From assembly GCA_029935695.1 (NCBI GenBank), contig JAOZJV010000042.1, forward strand, positions 1 to 12,307: a stretch of DNA of 12,307 nucleotides, given 5' to 3'. Positions 7,040 to 12,307 of the stretch are shown piece after piece. Under the pieces are notes generated by a model. It was given only the letters and a program-made list of their open reading frames with translations, ran no database searches and was not told the origin of the DNA. Position numbers and translations under genes: made by a program. Numbering within the stretch: the stretch's first letter is position 1; the number at the start of each line of letters is the position of its first letter. The stretch comes from Candidatus Krumholzibacteriia bacterium. Its GTDB lineage: Bacteria; Krumholzibacteriota; Krumholzibacteriia; LZORAL124-64-63.

Positions 7040-7230
7040 GATCACTCCTGGAGACCGAGAGAGGTCGCCGGATTGAGGTCTGTAATCCCCGGGTGGACAT
7101 TTACCGCTCCGGGGTTGAGAATGGCCCCACCCCTAAAGAGAGGGTGTCTGCCAAAACATCACTATAAAAGTAACCGAGCAGGAAAAATCCTGCAAGTCAC
7201 GAGTGTTCTTATTGATAAAGGAAAATCAAC
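7040..7230. other. Divergent intergenic region with two small stem-loops
   Basis: This holds the control region for the 593-residue protein (minus) and the flavoprotein (plus). CCCCGG at 7087-7092 pairs with CCGGGG at 7109-7114 around 16 bases. A perfect 6-bp hairpin GCAGGA-AAAA-TCCTGC lies at 7178-7193, about 23 bases before the flavoprotein ribosome site. TATAAA at 7163-7168 is a possible plus-strand -10 that would place the second hairpin in the 5' leader, but no matching -35 was found. The AAAGGA ribosome site at 7217-7222 serves the ATG at 7231. Confidence 0.4.
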
Positions 7231-8472
7231 ATGATTGTGGTCATTGGTGGGGGGCCAGCAGGTTTTTTTGGGGCAATTACAGCCAAAGAGGCTCAGCCTG
7301 ATGTTCCGGTGCTGTTGCTTGAAAAGCACCAACATGTTCTGCGCAAAGTACTTGTCAGTGGTGGCGGACGGTGCAATCTGACCAACAATTGTCATGATCC
7401 GAGAGAGTTGATCAAACAATATCCACGTGGCGGCCGGGAATTGAATGGTGCATTTCATCGGTTTGGTCCGGCAGATATTATGGGTTGGTTTGAAGGTCAC
7501 GGGGTCCCGCTGAAGAGCGAACCAGACGGACGCATTTTCCCGCGCAGTGATACTTCCAGTTGTATCGTCGAAGCTTTGAGGGCGGCTGCCCATCAATTGG
7601 GAATCGAAATTCGGACAGGATGCGGCGTTATTGATTTGGAATTTGATGCTGCAGAAAAAGAATTTCTTCTGAAACTTGATGACAATTCAAAGCTCCGCAG
7701 CGCCAAAGTTCTGCTGGCCACCGGAGGTCAAACCAGTGGTGACAGGCGTGGCGGATTTGCTCTGGCAGCGGGCCTCGGTCATGGCATTGAAAACCCGGTG
7801 CCCTCCCTCTTCACTTTCAAAAGCCAGGATTCATTGCTGTATGGTTTGGCCGGATTGGCTGTGCCGAATGTTAGCATCAAAGCCACCGGAGACGCATTTC
7901 CAGGCAAGGGTCTTTCAGAGACAGGGGCCATTCTGGTTACACACTGGGGATTGAGTGGTCCGGCCATTCTGCGGCTTTCGGCATGGGGTGCCCGGGCCAT
8001 GGCTGATGCTGATTACCGATTCAATCTGATGGTGAACTGGTGTCCCGAAGTTGCGCGTAATGATTTAGATAAAATGTTGATCACATGGGCTGAAGAAAAC
8101 GGCAAGAAGCAGGTTTCCCATGGGCCGGAATTGGGAATTCCGCGCCGGTTGTGGGATGCTCTTTTGGAAAAAGTCAAAATTCCCCGGGATAAAAAATGGG
8201 CCGAATTGGGAAAAAAGAACCGGAATCAATTGGTGGAAGCTTTGACGGCCAGCAATCTGTCCGTTTATGGAAAGTCGGCCAACAAGGAAGAGTTCGTGAC
8301 CTGTGGTGGTGTTCGATTGAAAGAAGTGGATTTCAAAACCATGGAGAGCCGGGTGCAGCCAGGGCTGTTTATGGCGGGAGAAGTTTTGGATATTGATGGC
8401 ATCACTGGGGGATTCAATTTTCAGGGATGTTGGACTACCGGGTTTCTGGCTGGCATGGGAATGACATCATGA
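7231..8472 (+). CDS. HI0933/YhiN (BaiN-like) family FAD-dependent oxidoreductase
   Basis: A 413-residue soluble flavoprotein of standard family length. GGGPAG (6-11) and Glu31 at the end of strand 2 form the ADP-binding Rossmann fold. GGGRCNLTNN (44-53) is the hallmark of the HI0933 family. DGRIFPRSDTSS follows around 97-108 and ATGGQTSGDRRGG in the middle. The closing GLFMAGEVLDIDGITGGFNFQ contains the C-terminal FAD-binding motif. Members bind FAD and, presumably, NAD(P)H. YhiN-type proteins have no settled reaction; the clostridial relative BaiN acts in bile-acid dehydroxylation, which cannot be assumed here. AAAGGA at 7217-7222 supports the ATG. Its stop overlaps the ATG of the beta-propeller gene, so the two are probably cotranslated. 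It is divergent from another probable flavoprotein, which may be coincidence. Confidence 0.9.
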   Translation: MIVVIGGGPAGFFGAITAKEAQPDVPVLLLEKHQHVLRKVLVSGGGRCNLTNNCHDPRELIKQYPRGGRELNGAFHRFGPADIMGWFEGHGVPLKSEPDGRIFPRSDTSSCIVEALRAAAHQLGIEIRTGCGVIDLEFDAAEKEFLLKLDDNSKLRSAKVLLATGGQTSGDRRGGFALAAGLGHGIENPVPSLFTFKSQDSLLYGLAGLAVPNVSIKATGDAFPGKGLSETGAILVTHWGLSGPAILRLSAWGARAMADADYRFNLMVNWCPEVARNDLDKMLITWAEENGKKQVSHGPELGIPRRLWDALLEKVKIPRDKKWAELGKKNRNQLVEALTASNLSVYGKSANKEEFVTCGGVRLKEVDFKTMESRVQPGLFMAGEVLDIDGITGGFNFQGCWTTGFLAGMGMTS

Positions 8473-9701
8473 TGAGGGAAATTTGGATTGCTGGGTTTGT
8501 AATGCTCTTTGCTGTGGTGGCTTTAGCGGAAATTCCAGTCATTGACAATCCTCTGGTTCCTCCTGCTGAGCGCACTGTTGAAATGGAAGAAGTTTGGCGC
8601 ATCGGCGATAACGAGGGTGAAGAATTCATCTTTGGAGTTATTGGCGGAGTGCTGAGTGACGAAGCAGGGAACTTCTATCTTTTAGACACCCAATTGAGTG
8701 AAGTTTTCAAATTTTCTTCTGGAGGCCAGTATCAAAAATCCATCACCCAAAAGGGCGAAGGACCAGGGGAAATCAGCCTCTGTTATTTCTGTGGGTTATG
8801 GGACCAGGACATCATGGCCTGTCTCAATATTTCCCCCGAAGCAGTTGTACGATTTGATCTGGAGGGAACTCCCCTTAGCCAGCTTAAAGCGACTCCCTTG
8901 CCCGATCTTGGCTCCGAAGAAACCATCAGCGTTTATAGTTTTTCCCGTCGGGACGGCTTCATAGTGGGCTATGGACAGCATTTTTTCTTTGCAGAAGGTG
9001 AAATGTCTCAAATTTCATTCCTTTCAACTTTCGATGACGATATGGATGAAATTTTCCGCTACGGTCAACAACCCACCGGATACAATTTTCGAAAACCCAT
9101 CACCGTGAATGAAGAAAAAGACTTTATTGCCCATACACGCTGGGCCCTGGGCTTAGGCGGAGAAGTTTATCTGGTTCCCGATCGTACTGGTTTTCTTATT
9201 GAAGTTCGTGATCCCCAAGGTACTGTTCTGCGTAAAATACAGCGCGAATGGCCTTTGGAAAAACGGTCTAAAGAAGAAAAACAAGAAGCCAAAAACGGAT
9301 ACCAGTTTTCGACCAACGGCATGGATATACCGGATATTTCTTACAGGATTTCCGATTACCCTCCCTCCATTCAAAATTTGAATTGGGTTGATGACCAGTT
9401 GTGGGTGGCAACCTCCCGCACTATAAAAAAGTCCAAAGAAACCCAGACCTATGTGGTGGATGTATTCAACCAGGAAGGAACGTTGCTGGAAGAACGAACC
9501 TACCGCATTCCTTTCGATCGGGAAAAGGATGAAGTTCACTGGTTAGGCAAGGGTCGAGCCATTGTGGTCAAAAATATCCATAGCGCCATGATTGCCGCAC
9601 AGGGCAGCGAGTTGAAAGTGCAGGTGGGCGAAGGATCCCAAAAAATCCCAGAGGAAGAAGATTCCATCCTGGAAGTTGTCCTTTACCAAATCAAAAACTG
9701 A
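8469..9701 (+). CDS. Exported 6-bladed beta-propeller protein
   Basis: A 410-residue protein. I start it at ATG 8469, which overlaps the flavoprotein stop in ATGA and gives a clean signal peptide (Met-Met-Arg, hydrophobic 5-19, Ala-Leu-Ala before Glu21). Starting at 8427 would bury the signal behind 14 residues of polar sequence. After the signal, FGVIGGVLSDEAGNFYLLDTQLSEVFKF has the blade pattern of NHL/BF3164-type propellers. ITQKGEGPGE (92-101) is the motif typical of the 6-bladed beta-propeller family. Further blade-like segments such as GEVYLVPDRTGFLIEVRDPQG and QTYVVDVFNQEGTLLEE follow. It is presumably periplasmic or surface-located and involved in binding. No catalytic residues are evident, and why it is coupled to a cytoplasmic flavoprotein is not apparent. 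No clear terminator follows; the region downstream is the arsR promoter. Confidence 0.8.
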   Translation: MMREIWIAGFVMLFAVVALAEIPVIDNPLVPPAERTVEMEEVWRIGDNEGEEFIFGVIGGVLSDEAGNFYLLDTQLSEVFKFSSGGQYQKSITQKGEGPGEISLCYFCGLWDQDIMACLNISPEAVVRFDLEGTPLSQLKATPLPDLGSEETISVYSFSRRDGFIVGYGQHFFFAEGEMSQISFLSTFDDDMDEIFRYGQQPTGYNFRKPITVNEEKDFIAHTRWALGLGGEVYLVPDRTGFLIEVRDPQGTVLRKIQREWPLEKRSKEEKQEAKNGYQFSTNGMDIPDISYRISDYPPSIQNLNWVDDQLWVATSRTIKKSKETQTYVVDVFNQEGTLLEERTYRIPFDREKDEVHWLGKGRAIVVKNIHSAMIAAQGSELKVQVGEGSQKIPEEEDSILEVVLYQIKN

Positions 9702-9727
9702 CCTCCCCTTGTTTTATATAAATCCGG

Positions 9728-9755
9728 TTGCGGTTTTCTTCTATTTGGCTATTTT
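9728..9755 (+). promoter_or_regulatory. Promoter of the arsenic-type operon
   Basis: TTGCGG (9728-9733) and TATTTT (9750-9755) form a moderate -35/-10 pair with a 16-base spacer, 33 bases before the arsR start. The -10 lies inside the dyad at 9745-9760, the layout expected for a repressed and autoregulated arsR operon. The hexamers are only partial consensus matches, so this is a prediction. An AT-rich TATATAAA stretch at 9715-9722 is an alternative -10. Confidence 0.45.
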
Positions 9756-9768
9756 GCCAAGAAGGCAA
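9745..9768 (+). promoter_or_regulatory. Candidate ArsR operator (overlapping dyads)
   Basis: TTGGC (9745-9749) and GCCAA (9756-9760) form a perfect inverted repeat around 6 bases. Overlapping it, TTGCC (9754-9758) and GGCAA (9764-9768) form a second repeat around 5 bases. The site covers the putative -10 and lies 20 bases before arsR. ArsR/SmtB repressors bind such imperfect dyads over their own promoters and release DNA on binding As(III) or another metal. Operator assignment is inferred from position and symmetry. Confidence 0.5.
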
Positions 9769-9787
9769 TTAAACCAAAAGGACCCTC

Positions 9788-10117
9788 ATGCAACCCAAAA
9801 CTCTGGACCAATTCACCGCCCGAGCCGGTATCCTCAAGGCCCTGGCTCACCCTTCGCGCCTCTATATGGTAGACCAACTCAACGCTGGATCCAAATGCGT
9901 GGCTGACCTTCAGGAACTGGTGGGAGCCGATATCTCCACCGTCTCCAAACATCTATCGGTGCTGCACAACGCCGGCATCGTCACTCGCGAAAAATGCGGG
10001 AATCAGGTTTTCTACAGTCTGCGCATGGCCTGTGTTATGGGCTTCTTTAACTGCGTGGAATCGGTGCTCAGCGGGCAGGCCCAGCGCACTGCAGACCTGG
10101 TGGAGGATTTACGGTGA
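9788..10117 (+). CDS. arsR: ArsR/SmtB-family metalloregulatory repressor
   Basis: A 109-residue winged-helix protein of normal ArsR length. ALAHPSRLYMVDQL (18-31) is the conserved start of the fold. KCVADLQELVGADISTVSKH (36-55) holds the helix-turn-helix, and LSVLHNAGIV (56-65) leads into the beta-wing around 66-78. The protein should repress the operon and dissociate on binding trivalent arsenic or antimony. Cys37 sits at the start of the helix that carries the sensor Cys pair in E. coli ArsR (ELCVCDL), but the second Cys there is Ala39. Cys70, Cys82 and Cys89 could supply the remaining ligands, so the site would be a variant. AAAAGG at 9777-9781 is the ribosome site. First gene of a four-gene operon; its stop overlaps the permease start. 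Confidence 0.9.
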   Translation: MQPKTLDQFTARAGILKALAHPSRLYMVDQLNAGSKCVADLQELVGADISTVSKHLSVLHNAGIVTREKCGNQVFYSLRMACVMGFFNCVESVLSGQAQRTADLVEDLR

Positions 10118-11412
10118 ACTGGAAACAGGAATGGAAAAAACTTGGCTGGGTTGTTGCCGTTTTTCTGGGCGTTTTCTTTCTCCCGGTGGGCACCGCCCGA
10201 TTTGATAATGCAGTGGCCGAATCGCTGCAACTGGTGCGCTGGTATGCCCGGGAGCACGTACTGCTTTGCCTGGTGCCGGCCTTCTTTATTGCCGGAGCGA
10301 TCTCCGTTTTTATTAGCCAGGCTGCGGTGATGAAATACCTGGGAGCCGGAGCTAAAAAAGTTCTCGCCTATGGTGTGGCTTCGGTTTCCGGTGGCATTCT
10401 GGCCGTATGTTCGTGCACCGTACTACCTTTGTTCGCAGGTATTTACCGCATGGGAGCCGGACTTGGTCCTGCCACAGCTTTTCTCTATGCCGGACCCGCC
10501 ATCAACGTTCTGGCCATTGTTCTGACCGCGCGCATTCTGGGTTTGCAGCTGGGTATTGCCCGGGCCGTGGGCGCTGTTGTGTTCAGCATCGTCATCGGAT
10601 TGTTGATGCATTTCTTTTTCCGAAAAGAAGAAGCAGAACGGGCAGCCATTCAGTCGCAGATGCCTGAACCGGAGGCTAACCGACCCCTTTGGCAAACCGC
10701 GTTGTATTTTGCCTCCATGGTGTTGTTGCTGATTTTTGCAACCTGGGGCGAGCCCGAACATGTGGCCGGGTTTTGGGCCACTGTGCATGGCGTCAAATGG
10801 TGGCTGGTGGGTGGCGCCGGCCTGGCCCTGGGAGTCATGCTTGCGGGCTGGTTTGAATTGAAAATCTGGAAATTGGCATTACTGGTTTTCGCGGGAGCCA
10901 TCCTGTCGTATGCAGCGCCGAATGTCCTGCTTGCTTTTGCCGCCACCACCCTCTTGCTGGGTGTGATTCTGGCCACCAGCGGTGGCGAATTAAGAGAATG
11001 GTTCGATGCCTCCTGGGGATTCGCCAAACAAATTCTGCCCCTGTTGCTGCTGGGCGTGCTGGTAGCAGGCCTGCTGCTCGGACGGCCGGGGCACGAAGGC
11101 CTGATTCCGTCGACCTGGGTGGCGCAACTGGTGGGCGGCAACAGCCTCGGTGCCAATTTATTTGCAGCCGTGTCGGGGGCCTTCATGTACTTTGCGACTC
11201 TGACCGAAGTGCCCATTCTTCAGGGTTTGCTGGGAGCTGGCATGGGACAGGGCCCGGCCCTGGCCCTGTTGCTGGCTGGCCCTGCTTTGTCACTGCCAAG
11301 CATTCTTGTTTTGCGCAGCATTATGGGTCTAAAAAAGACCGCTGTTTTTCTCCTGCTGGTGGTTTTCATGTCCACTTCGGCAGGATTATTTTATGGATCG
11401 CTGGTCGCCTGA
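10114..11412 (+). CDS. ArsP/DUF318-type permease, candidate arsenical exporter
   Basis: A 432-residue inner-membrane protein with about 10-12 hydrophobic segments and a short charged loop at 170-190 dividing two halves. The first half carries CSCTVLPLFAGIYRMGAGLG (99-118) followed by PATAFLYAGPAINVLAI, the signature of the predicted permease family that includes ArsP. The second half repeats it in altered form: TEVPILQGLLGAGMGQGPAL (364-383) followed by ALLLAGPALSLPSI. This indicates an internal duplication, with the Cys pair only in the first half and Glu365 only in the second. Characterised ArsP exports trivalent organoarsenicals. In this operon, without arsB or acr3, the protein may export arsenite or methylarsenite; this is inferred. 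It starts at GTG 10114 in a GTGA overlap with arsR, with GGAGG at 10102-10106 seven bases upstream. Confidence 0.85.
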   Translation: MNWKQEWKKLGWVVAVFLGVFFLPVGTARFDNAVAESLQLVRWYAREHVLLCLVPAFFIAGAISVFISQAAVMKYLGAGAKKVLAYGVASVSGGILAVCSCTVLPLFAGIYRMGAGLGPATAFLYAGPAINVLAIVLTARILGLQLGIARAVGAVVFSIVIGLLMHFFFRKEEAERAAIQSQMPEPEANRPLWQTALYFASMVLLLIFATWGEPEHVAGFWATVHGVKWWLVGGAGLALGVMLAGWFELKIWKLALLVFAGAILSYAAPNVLLAFAATTLLLGVILATSGGELREWFDASWGFAKQILPLLLLGVLVAGLLLGRPGHEGLIPSTWVAQLVGGNSLGANLFAAVSGAFMYFATLTEVPILQGLLGAGMGQGPALALLLAGPALSLPSILVLRSIMGLKKTAVFLLLVVFMSTSAGLFYGSLVA

Positions 11413-11417
11413 CCAGC
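11400..11417 (+). other. Hairpin spanning the permease stop codon
   Basis: GCTGGTC (11400-11406) and GACCAGC (11411-11417) form a perfect 7-bp stem with a GCCT loop. The permease stop TGA (11410-11412) begins in the loop and ends in the 3' arm. No T-tract follows, so it is not a terminator. It ends 18 bases before the next start codon and could affect mRNA stability or relative translation of the membrane protein and the small redox protein. Confidence 0.4.
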
Positions 11418-11435
11418 AAAGCAAAGGTAATACTG

Positions 11436-11669
11436 ATGAAAGAACTTCTGATCCTTGGCACCGGCTGCGACAAGTGTGATCGACTGGAAAAACTGACCCG
11501 TGAAGCCGCCGACGGCATGAGCCTGGAGTATGATCTGCGCAAAGTTGGCGAGATCAACGACATCATTGGTTATGGTGTGATGGTCACCCCCGCGCTGGTG
11601 GTCGATGGCCATGTGAAGTGCGTGGGCAAAGTACCATCGCTGGATGATATCAAAGGATATTTGGCGTGA
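11436..11669 (+). CDS. Small thioredoxin-like redox protein (TM0996/MTH895 family)
   Basis: A 77-residue single-domain thioredoxin-fold protein. GTGCDKCDRL (8-17) holds the CxxC active site (Cys11, Cys14) and GVMVTPALVVDG (47-58) the cis-proline loop (Pro52). The closing GKVPSLDDIKGYL is characteristic of the small redox-active disulfide family; normal length is 75-80. An extra Cys62 follows the cis-Pro strand. The ATG at 11436 has AAAGG at 11423-11427, and the open frame extending upstream of it is inside the permease gene. Proteins of this family often sit next to DUF318 permeases. The likely job is electron supply to ArsC, whose oxidised Cys82-Cys89 disulfide needs a thioredoxin, or redox control of the permease Cys pair. 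Which of the two is inference. Its stop overlaps the arsC start. Confidence 0.88.
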   Translation: MKELLILGTGCDKCDRLEKLTREAADGMSLEYDLRKVGEINDIIGYGVMVTPALVVDGHVKCVGKVPSLDDIKGYLA

Positions 11670-12097
11670 ATAAACTGAAGGTTCTGTTTCTGTGCACTGG
11701 TAATTCCTGCCGCAGCCAGATGGCTGAAGGCTGGACCAAGGCCCTGCGCAGTGATGTGATTGAGGCCTATTCCGCTGGTATCGAAACCCACGGCATGAAT
11801 TCCCAGGCGGTCAAGGTGATGGCCGAGGCGGGGGTGGATATCAGTGGGCATCATTCGAAATTATTGACTGATCTGCTGGATGTTCCGTTTGATCTGGTGG
11901 TGACCGTGTGCGACCACGCCCATGAAACATGTCCGGTCTTTCCCGACAAGGCTGTGATTTTTCCCCATGGGTTTGATGATCCGCCGGCTTTGGCTCGCGA
12001 TGCAGCCACCGACGAAGAGGCCTTGAATCATTACCGAAGAGTAAGAGATGAAATCAGGGAATTCGTTCTGACATTTCCTGGTTCCCTGGAGAAATGA
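11666..12097 (+). CDS. arsC: Thioredoxin-coupled arsenate reductase (LMW-PTP fold)
   Basis: A 143-residue cytoplasmic enzyme that reduces arsenate to arsenite. FLCTGNSCRSQMAEGW contains the phosphatase P-loop CX5R (Cys10 to Arg16). Cys82 and Cys89 (VTVCDHAHETCPVFP) are the other two members of the relay, and Asp105 in FDDPP is the general acid. All four match the positions known from Staphylococcus aureus pI258 and Bacillus subtilis ArsC, so this is the thioredoxin-dependent class rather than the glutaredoxin type. Cys10 attacks arsenate, and the resulting Cys82-Cys89 disulfide is reduced by a thioredoxin, possibly the neighbour encoded immediately upstream. It starts at GTG 11666 in a GTGA overlap, with AAAGGA at 11652-11657. 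Last gene of the operon, followed at once by a terminator. Confidence 0.95.
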   Translation: MNKLKVLFLCTGNSCRSQMAEGWTKALRSDVIEAYSAGIETHGMNSQAVKVMAEAGVDISGHHSKLLTDLLDVPFDLVVTVCDHAHETCPVFPDKAVIFPHGFDDPPALARDAATDEEALNHYRRVRDEIREFVLTFPGSLEK

Positions 12098-12123
12098 AAA
12101 AGGTCCGCCCGGCGGACCTTTTT
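12097..12123. terminator. Bidirectional rho-independent terminator
   Basis: An A5 run (12097-12101), a GC-rich stem GGTCCGC/GCGGACC with a CCG loop (12102-12118) and a T5 run (12119-12123) form a strong symmetrical terminator. It begins in the arsC stop codon and ends 12 bases before the stop of the convergent peptidase, so it can end transcription from both sides. Confidence 0.93.
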
Positions 12124-12135
12124 ATCCCTCGTTGA

Positions 12136-12307
12136 TTATTGATCTTCCGGTAAGCCCATCTTTTCGCTGAGATTCAGCGTGGGCATTTCCCCATCCCATG
12201 GTTTGCCATCCAACAGATACCATTGGAACCAATCCACTGTTCGGTGCACATAATCCACCCGGCCAAACCGTTTGCTGTTTCCGTGACCTTCGCCTGGATA
12301 CCACACC
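12136..12307 (-). CDS. C-terminus of an S9 (prolyl oligopeptidase) family peptidase, partial
   Basis: The minus-strand frame ending at TAA 12136-12138 is open to the right edge and gives the last 56 residues of a protein whose start is outside the window. VWYPGEGHGNSKRFGR matches the region around the catalytic histidine of S9 peptidases such as dipeptidyl-peptidase IV and acylaminoacyl peptidase (GEGHGN). The following DYVHRTVDWFQWYL matches the usual last helix. A tail of about 25 residues after that helix (DGKPWDGEMPTLNLSEKMG) is slightly longer than in minimal members. Catalytic Ser and Asp and any propeller domain are not visible here. It converges on the arsenic operon and shares its terminator. 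Confidence 0.82.
   Translation of the reverse strand, partial: VWYPGEGHGNSKRFGRVDYVHRTVDWFQWYLLDGKPWDGEMPTLNLSEKMGLPEDQ

Noticed and set aside
7121..7234. 37-codon ORF ending in ATGA over the flavoprotein start
   Set aside because: It has only a GGGG run as ribosome site and no family. The ATGA overlap is expected by chance because the next gene's second codon begins with A.
8427..8468. Upstream ATG at 8427 for the beta-propeller gene
   Set aside because: It lies inside the flavoprotein gene and would mask the signal peptide. ATG 8469 gives an ATGA overlap and a clean signal.
10998..11435. Long upstream extension of the thioredoxin-like frame
   Set aside because: The extension runs out of frame through the permease gene and lacks any domain. 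The 77-residue product from ATG 11436 has the exact family length.
12122..12304. 60-codon minus-strand frame starting at 12304
   Set aside because: The neighbouring frame ending at 12136 carries the S9 peptidase GEGHGN motif, so this one is a shadow.
1..12307. CRISPR arrays, tRNA or rRNA genes, insertion sequences, attachment sites
   Set aside because: No spaced direct repeats, cloverleaf-like patterns, transposase motifs or terminal inverted repeats were seen in reading both strands.

Overview
The window looks like a chromosomal segment of a Gram-negative bacterium with moderate GC content. Three things suggest a little-cultured lineage of the FCB type (for example Krumholzibacteriota- or Eisenbacteria-like). 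These are a secreted parallel beta-helix protein with Pmp-like GGA[IV] repeats, a small secreted protein ending in a dockerin-like calcium-loop module and a C-terminal Gly-Gly-Ser-Cys-Pro, and a 6-bladed beta-propeller exported protein. That placement is an inference from gene style; no rRNA or marker gene is present. I see no tRNA, rRNA, CRISPR array, insertion sequence or phage gene.

Left part (1-5257). On the minus strand lie a beta-helix surface protein cut by the left edge and a sodium:solute symporter. Divergent from the symporter, on the plus strand, is a HAL2/SAL1-like 3'(2'),5'-bisphosphate nucleotidase that may be preceded by a 20-codon leader ORF. It converges, with one base between the stop codons, on a minus-strand pair: a dockerin-like secreted protein followed by an alpha/beta-hydrolase lipoprotein that appears to use a TTG start.

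Middle part (5258-9701). A 593-residue minus-strand protein looks like a divergent FMN-type TIM-barrel enzyme (nitronate monooxygenase-like) with a cysteine-rich C-terminal region. I cannot name it more precisely. Divergent from it, an HI0933/YhiN-family flavoprotein is translationally coupled (ATGA overlap) to an exported beta-propeller protein.

Right part (9702-12123). A compact arsenic-type operon carries an ArsR-family repressor, a two-repeat ArsP/DUF318-type permease with a Cys-Ser-Cys motif, a 77-residue CxxC thioredoxin-like protein and an LMW-phosphatase-type arsenate reductase with the canonical Cys10/Cys82/Cys89 triad. Two of its genes start at GTG codons in four-base overlaps with the previous stop. 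A promoter with an overlapping dyad lies upstream and a strong bidirectional terminator downstream. No arsB or acr3 exporter is present, so the permease is the obvious candidate exporter, with the small thioredoxin possibly feeding electrons to ArsC or acting on the permease cysteines. The window ends in the C-terminus of a convergent S9-family peptidase.
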